From Actinokineospora bangkokensis (GTDB lineage: Bacteria; Actinomycetota; Actinomycetes; Mycobacteriales; Pseudonocardiaceae), in the NCBI RefSeq assembly GCF_001940455.1, contig NZ_MKQR01000004.1, positions 5,623 through 69,622 of the forward strand: a DNA stretch of 64,000 nt. The letters are read 5' to 3'. A program made the translations under genes and the position numbers. The notes under the pieces were generated by a model. It was not told the origin of the DNA. It searched no databases and worked only from the letters and a program-made list of their open reading frames with translations. Shown one piece after another: positions 41,361 to 48,927 of the stretch; the stretch's first letter is position 1, and every line of letters starts with the position of its first letter.

Positions 41361-41864
41361 CTAGCCCATTTTGCGGCGCCAGATCTCGTCGATCACGCGC
41401 CAGCGGGTGAGGTTGTGCCGGGCGTCGGCGAGGGCGTCGTGGGCGTCGGTGGGCGGCGGGGGCAGCGCGGGCCTGCCCACGTCCTCCCAGCGCTGGCGCA
41501 GGTCCCTGGTGAACCGCGGCAGCGCCCGGGGCAGGGCGGGCATCGCCCCCCAGAGCTGGCCGATCACCACGTGGTCGTAGGCGCCGAACCAGGCCCACAG
41601 CTCGACCTTGGCACCGCCGTGGTTGCCCCCGGTGAGGAACTCGAAGAGCTCAGCGCGGATGCGCTCGCGCGACATCCAGGACTTGTCGGCGGGCGGGGGC
41701 AGCTTGTCGAGCACGTTCGCGCGCACCCACGACCCCGCCTTGGCCGGGTCGAACTCGGTGGACACCGCGTAGAACTCGCGGCCGTCCTCGGCGACGACAC
41801 CGATGGAGACCAGGTCGATCGTCAGGCCGTCCTCGATGAACTCGGTGTCGTAGAAGAACCGCAT
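41361..41864 (-). CDS. DEDD-type 3'-5' exoribonuclease, Rv2179c-like
   Basis: 167 residues, the same size class as the M. tuberculosis Rv2179c enzyme, an RNase T-related exonuclease that trims RNA 3' overhangs. MRFFYDTEFIEDG carries Asp6 and Glu8; a middle Asp is in WFGAYDHVVIGQLWG, and DAHDALADARHN supplies the last His and Asp. It lies 13 bp downstream of plsC but has its own -10-like box and no ribosome site, so it may be read both as the operon's second gene and from a leaderless transcript. Confidence 0.92.
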   Translation of the reverse strand: MRFFYDTEFIEDGLTIDLVSIGVVAEDGREFYAVSTEFDPAKAGSWVRANVLDKLPPPADKSWMSRERIRAELFEFLTGGNHGGAKVELWAWFGAYDHVVIGQLWGAMPALPRALPRFTRDLRQRWEDVGRPALPPPPTDAHDALADARHNLTRWRVIDEIWRRKMG

Positions 41865-41870
41865 CCGACC

Positions 41871-41876
41871 AGCCTA
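41871..41876 (-). promoter_or_regulatory. -10 box of the exoribonuclease gene (leaderless)
   Basis: On the minus strand TAGGCT stands 6 nt before the ATG at 41864, in the 13-bp gap after plsC. Confidence 0.45.
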
Positions 41877-41877
41877 G

Positions 41878-42615
41878 TCAGCTCGCCTCGGACTCCGGGA
41901 CGCGGTCGGCGTCGCGGCCGGAGCGCGGCGCGGGCAGCGGGGTGGCCGCCTCCTTGGCCTTGGCCGCGTAGACGTCGACGTACTCCTGGCCGGAGAGCTC
42001 CATCAGCGCGTACATCACCTCGTCGGTGATCGAGCGCTCGACGAACCGGTCGCCCTCCATGCCCTCGTAGCGGGAGAAGTCCAGCGGCGGGCCGACCTTG
42101 ATCCGGATGGGGTGCGGCCGCCACATCTTCGAGCCGATGGGGTTGGCCTTGTCGGTGCCGAACATGGCCACCGGCACCACCGGCACCCCGGCCTCCAGCG
42201 CGATCCGCGCGACCCCGGTCTTGCCCTTGTACAGGCGGCCGTCGGGGGAGCGGGTGCCCTCGGGGTAGATGCCCATCACCCGGCCCTCGCGCAGCAGCCG
42301 CACGCCGGTGTCGAGCGCGGCCTGCGCGGCCGACCCGCCGGAGCGGTCGATGGGGATCTGGCCCATGCCGGTGAAGAACCAGCGCTTGAACGCGCCCTTG
42401 AGCCCGCCCTCGGTGAAGTACTCCATCTTGGCGGGGAAGGTGACCCGCCGGTCCACCATCAGCGGGAGGAAGAACGAGTCGGACACCGCCAGGTGGTTGC
42501 TGGCGAGCAGCACACCGCCCTCGGCCGGGATGTGCTCGGCGCCCTCGATCCTGGGCCGGAAGAACAGGCGCAGCAGCGGGCCGAGCAGCACGTGCTTCAT
42601 CCACCAGTACAGCAA
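41878..42615 (-). CDS. plsC: 1-acyl-sn-glycerol-3-phosphate acyltransferase
   Basis: 245 residues from TTG 42615, chosen because GGAG lies 5 nt upstream and LLYWWMKHVLLGPLLRLFFRP is the normal family start; ATG 42600 would shorten it by five residues. The acyltransferase motif is NHLAVSD (NHx4D), and YPEGTRSPDG carries the second Gly/Arg motif. The N-terminal helix should embed in the membrane. It transfers an acyl group to lysophosphatidic acid, making phosphatidic acid. Homologue of Rv2182c. The C-terminal 60 residues are variable and acidic. Confidence 0.92.
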   Translation of the reverse strand: MLYWWMKHVLLGPLLRLFFRPRIEGAEHIPAEGGVLLASNHLAVSDSFFLPLMVDRRVTFPAKMEYFTEGGLKGAFKRWFFTGMGQIPIDRSGGSAAQAALDTGVRLLREGRVMGIYPEGTRSPDGRLYKGKTGVARIALEAGVPVVPVAMFGTDKANPIGSKMWRPHPIRIKVGPPLDFSRYEGMEGDRFVERSITDEVMYALMELSGQEYVDVYAAKAKEAATPLPAPRSGRDADRVPESEAS

Positions 42616-42832
42616 CGGGTCTCCGTTTCCCTCGTCCGCGCCCTGGTGCGCGTCCTCGCTCGGTGGCGCCCTGTCGACCTTACGAACCCGCGGCACGCGG
42701 GACAACGCCACGTGGAACACGTAACGCCGGGCGCCGCCGGGCAGATGCGCGGAGGCGGGGGTCCGCGACCGCGCCGATCCGTGCGACGATGGCCCCAGGA
42801 CCGTGCTCGCACGCTGATCATAGGAGGCGGGG

Positions 42833-43600
42833 GTGCCCGCAGTCGCAGGCGCGGAGGGCTTCGCCCACGACGGGTCTTCCGAGGTCGGGGTCGTCCTCAG
42901 CCACGGGTTCACCGGGTCGCCGTTCAGCGTGCGCCCGTGGGCCGAGCACCTGGTGGCCCAGGGGTGCAGCGTGCGGGTGCCGCTGCTGCCCGGCCACGGC
43001 ACCGACTGGCGCGAGATGAACCGCACCACGTGGCCGCAGTGGTACGGCGAACTGGAGCGCGCGCACGACGAGCTGGCCGCCCGCTGCGACGTCGTCTTCG
43101 CCTGCGGCCTGTCCATGGGCGGCGCGCTGGCCCTGCGGCTGGCCCAGCAGCGCCAGGACCTGGCGGGCCTGGTGCTGGTCAACCCGTCGGTGATGTCGCT
43201 GCGCAAGGACATCAGGTTCGTGCCGCTGCTGTCGAAGGTGGTGGCCTCGGTGGCCCCCATCAGCGACGACATCGCCAAGCCCGGTGTCAGCGAGCACGCC
43301 TACCCGCGCACCCCGCTGCGCGCCCTGGCCAGCCTCACCCGGCTCTGGGCCGCGGTGCGGGCGGACCTGCCGAAGGTCACCCAACCCCTGCTCCTGCTGC
43401 ACTCGGCCGTCGACCACGTGGTCGAGCCGGAGAACGCCGCGGTGATCCTGGCCGAGGTCGGCAGCACCGACGCCACCGAGGTCGTCCTGGAGCACAGCTA
43501 CCACGTGGCCACCCTCGACCACGACGCCCCGCTGATCCACGACCGCAGCGCCGAATTCATCCACCGAGTCACCGCCGAGCGCACCCGGGACCGCGCATGA
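42833..43600 (+). CDS. Alpha/beta hydrolase, carboxylesterase/monoacylglycerol-lipase type
   Basis: 255 residues from a GTG after TAGGAGG. The oxyanion loop VLSHGFTGSPFSVRPWAEHL and elbow CGLSMGGALAL with Ser give the nucleophile. Asp in LLHSAVDHVVEPENA and His in LEHSYHVATLDHD complete the triad. This matches the bacterial carboxylesterase Est30/monoglyceride lipase group, and it is full length. Cytosolic. The stop overlaps the following membrane-protein gene as ATGA, and it is divergent from plsC across 217 bp, so it may act on lipid intermediates. Confidence 0.9.
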   Translation: MPAVAGAEGFAHDGSSEVGVVLSHGFTGSPFSVRPWAEHLVAQGCSVRVPLLPGHGTDWREMNRTTWPQWYGELERAHDELAARCDVVFACGLSMGGALALRLAQQRQDLAGLVLVNPSVMSLRKDIRFVPLLSKVVASVAPISDDIAKPGVSEHAYPRTPLRALASLTRLWAAVRADLPKVTQPLLLLHSAVDHVVEPENAAVILAEVGSTDATEVVLEHSYHVATLDHDAPLIHDRSAEFIHRVTAERTRDRA

Positions 43601-44082
43601 CCCCCCGCCCCGGCGACGGCCCCGAGGACGTCGAGGCCGCCTTCGCCCAGATCGTCGCCGACCTCCGCCGCGAAGGCGTCGGCCTCCCCCTCCCCACCGA
43701 GGCCGAGGTGACCCGAGACCGCGCCGACACCGCCGACGACCAACCCCCCGCCCAGCCCAAGCCCCCCGCACCCTCCCCCCAGCCCAAACCCCCCGCCTCC
43801 ACCTGGCGAGCCCACGACACCGAGATCGACTGGAACAACGACAACGAGGACGAGCACTACGAACCCCCCGAGCCCCCACCCCTGCCCCGCCTGCGCCCCA
43901 TCACCATCACCGCCCTGCTGACCATCACCGCGGGCATCGCCCTCCTCGTCCTGTCCTCCACGGTCCTGTCCACCATCTGGACCCCCGTCGGCATCGCCCT
44001 GCTGGCCGTGGGCATCGGCACCCTCCTCCTCACCACTCGCCGCCACCCCCGCCCCGACGACGACAACGGCGCACAGGTCTAA
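43597..44082 (+). CDS. Small membrane protein with disordered N-terminus
   Basis: 161 residues, coupled to the upstream hydrolase by ATGA. An acidic first part (GPEDVEAAFAQIVADLRREGV) precedes a Pro/Gln/Lys region and a run of acidic residues (WNNDNEDEHYEPPEPPP). Two transmembrane helices then follow back to back (ITITALLTITAGIALLVLSS and WTPVGIALLAVGIGTLLLTT), with a short charged tail. The topology should put both ends in the cytosol. This resembles uncharacterised DUF308-like actinobacterial proteins; no function is known. Confidence 0.8.
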   Translation: MTPRPGDGPEDVEAAFAQIVADLRREGVGLPLPTEAEVTRDRADTADDQPPAQPKPPAPSPQPKPPASTWRAHDTEIDWNNDNEDEHYEPPEPPPLPRLRPITITALLTITAGIALLVLSSTVLSTIWTPVGIALLAVGIGTLLLTTRRHPRPDDDNGAQV

Positions 44083-44180
44083 CTCCCCCCTCGCCACACC
44101 GCCGCTCCCACACACAACCCCCGCCTACTCCGAGCACCCGACCACCCACCCGGGCACGCCAACAAAATCCCGCTTCTTTC

Positions 44181-44198
44181 GATCTGCGCAAGCAGATC
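44181..44198. terminator. Hairpin with GCAA tetraloop between convergent genes
   Basis: GATCTGC, loop GCAA, GCAGATC form a 7-bp stem capped by a GNRA tetraloop in an AT-richer stretch with AAAATCC on both sides. It is suited to ending transcripts from both the small membrane protein gene and the leftward PepSY gene. No gene is seen in 44083-44240. Confidence 0.5.
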
Positions 44199-44240
44199 AC
44201 ACAAAATCCACCCCGTCCCCCGTCGCAGCGGCCATTCGCT

Positions 44241-45686
44241 TCACACAGAAGCCCTCTCCCGCTCAGCGGAAGCACCCCCAGCAGCACCCCCCACGGCCAC
44301 CCGCCGCCGCCCCGCCACCCCACCCCCAGCAGGCAGGTGCCGCCCCCGCGAAACCCCCACCACACCCACCACGACCCCACCGCCGCCACCACCACTCCGC
44401 AACCGCTTCGGCTGCGGTTTCGCCGCCTGCGACTTCCGCAGCGCCTGCCCCACCGCGTCCCAGAGCAGGAACGCCACCAGCGTCACCCCGAACACCGGCA
44501 GCAACCACCCCAGCGCCCCGCTCACCACCACCAGCGGCACGAGCACCTTCTTCGGCAGCTTCGCCAGCGTCCTCGGCGGCGCGGGCGCGGGCTTGCGCTG
44601 CCGCCACATCCGGTACCCCATCCACAGCACGGCCACCAGCCCGCACGCCAGGCACACCAGCAGCAGTTGGTTCACCACCCCGAACAGCGACCCGTGGTGG
44701 GCGGCGACGGCGAGCAGCCGCAGCTGCCCGAGCAGGGGGTAGTCGGCGAAGGTCTGCTTGCCGATGACGGTGCCCCGGTACTGGTCGACCAGCGCGACGC
44801 CCTTGCGCACGGGCAGCCCGGGGGAGACCTCCGCGACGGTGAACGGGTCGTCGTAGGTGCGCGGCGGGGTCAGGGTGAGGTCGCCGGTCAGGCCGTCGGC
44901 GCGGGCGGCCGCGACGATCGCGTCGAGGGTGGTCGGCCCGGCCGCGTCGGGCTGGACGGCGGGGTGGGTGATGGGCGCGGGCCTGGTGCCCAGCGCGTCC
45001 TGCACCCGGTCGCCCGCGGTGAGCGCGCGGGTCAGGCCGGAGAAGTTGATGACGACCAGGCCGACGACCACGACCACGCCGACGAGCCCGTGCCAGGCCC
45101 GGATGCGGATCTTGGGGTTCTTGGTCCTGAGCCGCTGGCGGCGCTTCTTGGGCCCGAGGGCCCAGAGCAGCACGCCGAAGAGCATCACCGCGGGCAGCCA
45201 GCTGACGGCGAACTCCGCGTACAGCCTGCCCGCCTGCCCCAGGTGCAGGTTGGTGTGCATGGCGCCGAGCCAGGTCTGCACGGGGGCGCGGCCGTCGGCG
45301 GTGGGGTAGTCGCCGGTGAGGACGCCGGTGTAGGGGTTCACGTGCACCGCCAGGCCCTGACCCTGCGGCAGCGCGCGGTCGGCGAGGACGACCTGCGTGG
45401 TGCGCTCGGGGTCGTCGAACACGGTGACCTGGCGCAGGGCGTCCTGCGGGTGCGCGGCGAGCGCCGCGCGCACCTGCCGGTCCACCGGCAGCGCGGCGCC
45501 GTCGGCGGGGACCTCGGTGAACAGCTCGGTGGCGTAGAGGGCCTCGCCCAGCTGCGGGGCGCACGCGTAGCACAGGCCGGTGAGGGCGAGCAGGAAGACG
45601 AAGGGGGCGATGGCCATCCCGGCCAGGTAGTGCACGCGGCGGGCGAGCAGCAGGACCGCGGTCCGCGTGGAGCGCGCACGGGTCAT
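44241..45686 (-). CDS. PepSY-associated transmembrane protein (PiuB-type)
   Basis: 481 residues. Four to five membrane helices: YLAGMAIAPFVFLLALTGLCYAC, WLPAVMLFGVLLWALG, LVGVVVVVGLVVINFSGL, LLLVCLACGLVAVLWMGY and VLVPLVVVSGALGWLLPVFGVTLVAF. Two extracytoplasmic PepSY-like regions are present, with AMHTNLHLGQAGRLY as the typical conserved histidine segment before helix two. The C-terminal 60 residues are Gly/Val/Arg-rich and low-complexity. Such proteins are linked to iron-siderophore reduction and copper/iron handling in bacteria. It lies downstream of the SURNod19 gene across two strong hairpins, so it is probably transcribed separately. Confidence 0.87.
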   Translation of the reverse strand: MTRARSTRTAVLLLARRVHYLAGMAIAPFVFLLALTGLCYACAPQLGEALYATELFTEVPADGAALPVDRQVRAALAAHPQDALRQVTVFDDPERTTQVVLADRALPQGQGLAVHVNPYTGVLTGDYPTADGRAPVQTWLGAMHTNLHLGQAGRLYAEFAVSWLPAVMLFGVLLWALGPKKRRQRLRTKNPKIRIRAWHGLVGVVVVVGLVVINFSGLTRALTAGDRVQDALGTRPAPITHPAVQPDAAGPTTLDAIVAAARADGLTGDLTLTPPRTYDDPFTVAEVSPGLPVRKGVALVDQYRGTVIGKQTFADYPLLGQLRLLAVAAHHGSLFGVVNQLLLVCLACGLVAVLWMGYRMWRQRKPAPAPPRTLAKLPKKVLVPLVVVSGALGWLLPVFGVTLVAFLLWDAVGQALRKSQAAKPQPKRLRSGGGGGGVVVGVVGVSRGRHLPAGGGVAGRRRVAVGGAAGGASAERERASV

Positions 45687-45733
45687 CGCACGTCCCTTTC
45701 TCGCAACGGGGTTCCTCGGGACGTGCCCGGACG

Positions 45734-45783
45734 AGCAGACGGCCCGGCGGCGGGGGTCGGGCGTGGCCGCCGGGCCGTCTGCT
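45734..45783. terminator. Strong hairpin, 18-bp perfect stem
   Basis: Arms 45734-45751 and 45766-45783 are exact complements over 18 bp, with a 14-nt loop. It is the second of two hairpins that follow the leftward SURNod19 gene and precede the PepSY gene. Confidence 0.75.
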
Positions 45784-45788
45784 GGGGT

Positions 45789-45815
45789 GGCGGTGACCGC
45801 GGGGCGGTCACCGCC
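45789..45815. terminator. Hairpin, 12-bp perfect stem with 3-nt loop
   Basis: Arms 45789-45800 and 45804-45815 are exact complements. It lies 22 bp past the SURNod19 stop and is its first likely transcription terminator. Confidence 0.75.
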
Positions 45816-45837
45816 GGACGTGCTCAGGGGGCTGGGA

Positions 45838-46965
45838 TCAGCCCTTCTCGTCGATGAACGCGACCATGATCGACATGGCGTGCTCGTCGGCCATGTGGGT
45901 GTGGTAGTAGCTGTCGAGGCTGAGCGTCTGGCCCTTGGTGACCCGGCCGAGGCTGGGGGACAGGCAGGTGCTCATCGACTCCACGTGCCCCTGGTACTCG
46001 GGCTTGGTGTCGTAGCCCGCGGTCGAGGTGCAGATCTCCTGGTTGGTGTCCTTGTTGTAGAGCTTGATCCAGGACCCGCCGTCGTGCTGGTGGCCGCCCG
46101 CGCCGACGAAGTTGCCGGAGACGGTCGACTTCCAGTCCCAGCCGGTGTGCGACTCGCCCTCGGGCACCGCGTGCTCGGACAGGCCGCAGTTGTCGGCGTC
46201 CAGCCAGAGCGGGGTGACCGCCTTCATGCCGGGGGTGTTGCCCGGCTTCCAGGTCAGGTCCACGGTCACGGTGACGGACTTCTGCTCGTGGCTCATGGAC
46301 ATGAGCTCGATCATCATCCAGGTCAGCGGGATGAAGCCGAACTTCACGCCGTACCCCTCGGGCAGGGTGCCACCGGTGCGCTCGTTGCCCGAGGCGAAGA
46401 TGCGCTGACCGGCCATGCCCGGCCACCCGCCGGGGCAGGTGATGTCGGACTTCGAGCGGTCGAAGAAGACCGTGTGGTGCAGCATGACGTCCTGGGCGTA
46501 GTTCGCGGGCGACCCGTCCGCCATGGTCATGTCCGGCTTGATGCCGGTGATGAAGCAGTTGGTGCACGGCGGCAGCATCAGCGCGACGGTGCGGGTCATC
46601 GCGCCGTGGTGCCCGCCCGGGTCGTCCGGGCCGTGCATGGTGCCGACCTCGCCGGTCGACGACGGGTGCTCGTGGTCGTCGCCGTCGGCGGGCATGGGCG
46701 CGAGGTTGAACGGGCCGAGCTTGACCTTGGTGGTGGTCGAGCCGTCCGCGTTCCTGCGCGCGCCGACCGGGACGCCGGTGGTGCTGATCTCCTTGGCGAC
46801 CGGCTGGCCGTTGGAGGCCAGCTGGGTGGCGGGCGCGGGGGCGACCGCCGCGGTGCTCTGGCCCGCACCCGCGCTGCCCGACGCCACGATGAGCGACGCG
46901 CCGACCGCGACAGCGGCCAGGACCGCCAGCACGCCCTTTCGCCGCCCGAATTTTCTCTGGCGCAC
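45838..46965 (-). CDS. Exported SURNod19-family protein with copper-monooxygenase-like histidine pairs
   Basis: 375 residues from GTG 46965 after AAAGGAGA. Signal or anchor near the N-terminus (GVLAVLAAVAVGASLIVASGSAGA). The conserved parts match the plant 'stress up-regulated Nod 19' family as I remember it: VMLHHTVFFD, RIFASGNERTGGTLPEGYG, VGAGGHQHDGGSWIKLY, EICTS, VESMSTC, SYYHTHMADEHAMSIM. HH, HxH and HxHM groups resemble the copper-binding pattern of type II ascorbate-dependent monooxygenases (PHM-like), and six cysteines could form disulfides. Copper or redox chemistry outside the cell is inferred, not shown. Two palindromic operators lie 136-172 bp upstream. Confidence 0.82.
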   Translation of the reverse strand: MRQRKFGRRKGVLAVLAAVAVGASLIVASGSAGAGQSTAAVAPAPATQLASNGQPVAKEISTTGVPVGARRNADGSTTTKVKLGPFNLAPMPADGDDHEHPSSTGEVGTMHGPDDPGGHHGAMTRTVALMLPPCTNCFITGIKPDMTMADGSPANYAQDVMLHHTVFFDRSKSDITCPGGWPGMAGQRIFASGNERTGGTLPEGYGVKFGFIPLTWMMIELMSMSHEQKSVTVTVDLTWKPGNTPGMKAVTPLWLDADNCGLSEHAVPEGESHTGWDWKSTVSGNFVGAGGHQHDGGSWIKLYNKDTNQEICTSTAGYDTKPEYQGHVESMSTCLSPSLGRVTKGQTLSLDSYYHTHMADEHAMSIMVAFIDEKG

Positions 46966-47100
46966 CAGAGTCTCCTTTCCCCGGAAAAAGCCTTACATTC
47001 CGGGAAATTACCGAGCAACGCCGATGTCACACAAGAGTGCGGCCGGAACTGCCCGAACGTCTGCGTTCACCTCACAAACCCTGTGCACCGGCCTGTGCTG

Positions 47101-47137
47101 GGGTACGAACTTGTACCTGGTAGGTACGCACTTGTAC
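47101..47137. promoter_or_regulatory. Two 16-bp palindromes spaced by two helical turns
   Basis: GGTACGAACTTGTACC (47101-47116) and GGTACGCACTTGTACC (47122-47137) have half-sites GGTAC/GTACC, and their centres are 21 bp apart. They lie in the 365-bp AT-richer gap between the leftward SURNod19 gene and rightward pfk gene. No gene is seen in that gap (46966-47330). Spacing suggests cooperative binding of two dimers. Confidence 0.65.
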
Positions 47138-47330
47138 CCACTGGTCAGAGAAATCATTTTCCACTCACTCCAGCCACTGTTCGGCCAGCGATTCCATAAC
47201 GCGGGGAGCACGGCGCCCCCAGACCGCCCACCCGGCCGGGGGCGTTGCTACACCGATTCAGCCCTGGCAGGGTGGCCGGGGAGAGGCAGTGACGCCGATC
47301 ACTGCCGGGACGGTGGAAGGTGGGCTCCAA

Positions 47331-48356
47331 GTGCGAGTGGGCGTACTCACCGGCGGCGGCGACTGCCCCGGCCTCAACGCGGTCATCCGGGCCGTGGTCC
47401 GCAAGGGCGTCGAGGTGCGGGGCTGGGAGGTGGTGGGCTTCCGCGACGGCTGGCAGGGCCCGCTGGAGGGCCGCTCCCGGCCGCTGGGCCTCGACGACGT
47501 CGAGGACATCCTGACCCGCGGCGGCACCATCCTCGGCTCGTCGCGCACCAACCCCTACCAGGTCGACGGCGGCGTCGAGCGGATCAGGGCGGTGCTGGCC
47601 GAGCAGGGCGTCGACGCGCTGATCGCGATCGGCGGCGAGGACACCCTGGGGGTGGCCAAGCGGCTGACCGACGAGGGCGTCCCGGTGGTGGGCGTGCCCA
47701 AGACCATCGACAACGACCTGGGCGCCACCGACTACACCTTCGGCTTCGACACCGCCGTGCACATCGCCACCGAGGCCATCGACCGGCTGCGCACCACCGC
47801 CGAGTCCCACCACCGGGCGCTGGTGGTGGAGGTGATGGGCAGGCACGCCGGTTGGATCGCGCTGCACTCGGGCCTGGCGGGCGGGGCCAACGTGATCCTG
47901 GTGCCGGAGCGGCACTTCAGCGTCGACAAGGTCGTCGAGTGGGTCACCCGCCGGTTCGAGCGCGAGTACGCGCCGATCATCGTCGTGGCCGAGGGCGCGC
48001 TGCCCGAGGGCGGCGAGGAGGTGCTGCTCACCGGTGACAAGGACGCCTTCGGCCACGTGCGCCTCGGCGGCGTGGGCACCTGGCTGGCCGAGGAGATCGC
48101 CGAGCGCACCGGCAAGGAGTCCCGCGCGGTGGTGCTCGGCCACACCCAGCGCGGCGGCGTGCCCACCGCCTACGACCGGGTGCTGGCCACCCGGTTCGGC
48201 CTGCACGCGGTGGACGCGGTGGCCGACGGCGACTTCGGGGTGATGGTCGCGCTGCGCGGCACCGACATCACCCGGGTCAAGCTGGCCGAGGCCACCGCCG
48301 AGCTGAAGACCGTCCCGGCCGAGCGCTACGCCGAGGCGGAGGTGTTCTTCGGCTGA
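47331..48356 (+). CDS. pfkA: 6-phosphofructokinase, residues of the pyrophosphate-dependent type
   Basis: 341 residues from GTG 47331, where the canonical start VRVGVLTGGGDCPGLNAVIR begins. Fructose-6-phosphate contacts are visible: PKTIDNDLGATD, MGRHAGWIA, and a late QRGG block. With this start, position 104 is Asp (GGEDT, 101-105) and position 124 is Lys (PKTIDND). Typical ATP-dependent enzymes have Gly at both, while the PPi-dependent enzyme of Amycolatopsis methanolica is reported to have Asp/Lys. A reversible, PPi-using role in glycolysis/gluconeogenesis is therefore predicted from known residue rules. It faces the SURNod19 gene divergently, with paired palindromes between. Confidence 0.9.
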   Translation: MRVGVLTGGGDCPGLNAVIRAVVRKGVEVRGWEVVGFRDGWQGPLEGRSRPLGLDDVEDILTRGGTILGSSRTNPYQVDGGVERIRAVLAEQGVDALIAIGGEDTLGVAKRLTDEGVPVVGVPKTIDNDLGATDYTFGFDTAVHIATEAIDRLRTTAESHHRALVVEVMGRHAGWIALHSGLAGGANVILVPERHFSVDKVVEWVTRRFEREYAPIIVVAEGALPEGGEEVLLTGDKDAFGHVRLGGVGTWLAEEIAERTGKESRAVVLGHTQRGGVPTAYDRVLATRFGLHAVDAVADGDFGVMVALRGTDITRVKLAEATAELKTVPAERYAEAEVFFG

Positions 48357-48410
48357 CCGGTCTGCCCGGTTCGCCGTGCGGTCACGCCCCCGGTGGGGTC
48401 CACTGGGGGC

Positions 48411-48884
48411 GTGACCACCCTCCGCGCCCCCCGGCCGCGCGATTGGGCCGCGCTCGTCGGGTTCCTCGTCCTGTGCTTCGGGATCGCCGCGCTCGGCGCC
48501 CTCGCCACGGCGGGCAATGTCGACGGGTGGTACGCCACGGCCGACAAGCCGTCGTTCACCCCGCCCAACTGGTTGTTCGGCCCGGTCTGGACGGTGCTCT
48601 ACGCGCTGATCGCCGTCTCCGGCTGGCTGGTGCGCCACGACCGCCCGGCCCTGGTGGCCTGGTCGGTGCAGCTGGTGCTCAACCTCGCCTGGTCGCCGCT
48701 GTTCTTCGGCCTGGAGCAGCTGTGGCTGGGCTTCGCCGTCATCGTCGCCCTGGACCTCGCCGTGGTGTGGACGATCGCCGCCGCCCGCCGGGTGCGCCCG
48801 GTGGCGGCGTGGCTGCTGGTGCCCTACCTGGCGTGGGTGCTGTTCGCGACCGCGCTCAACCTGGGCCTGGCGCTGCTGAACTGA
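48411..48884 (+). CDS. tspO: TspO/MBR-family membrane protein
   Basis: 157 residues with five predicted transmembrane helices, the family norm. Signature segments: DGWYATADKPSFTPPNWLFGPVWTVLYALIAVSGW, LNLAWSPLFFG, and the closing helix VPYLAWVLFATALNLGLALLN. TspO binds porphyrins and is tied to oxidative stress and tetrapyrrole traffic in bacteria. The start GTG lacks a strong ribosome site. It follows pfkA by 54 bp in the same direction; a functional tie is not evident. Confidence 0.92.
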   Translation: MTTLRAPRPRDWAALVGFLVLCFGIAALGALATAGNVDGWYATADKPSFTPPNWLFGPVWTVLYALIAVSGWLVRHDRPALVAWSVQLVLNLAWSPLFFGLEQLWLGFAVIVALDLAVVWTIAAARRVRPVAAWLLVPYLAWVLFATALNLGLALLN

Positions 48885-48913
48885 GGGGCTGGCCCGACCC
48901 GCGCGCGGTGAAC

Positions 48914-48919
48914 TATGTT
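48914..48919 (+). promoter_or_regulatory. -10 box of the amidase gene (leaderless)
   Basis: TATGTT with 8 nt to the ATG at 48928 and no ribosome site. Confidence 0.6.
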
Positions 48920-48927
48920 CACCGGCC

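Noticed and set aside
41104-41598. Small frames across the repeat array at 41.1-41.35 kb
   Set aside because: They translate the repeat units; products are Arg/Pro-rich and start within repeats.
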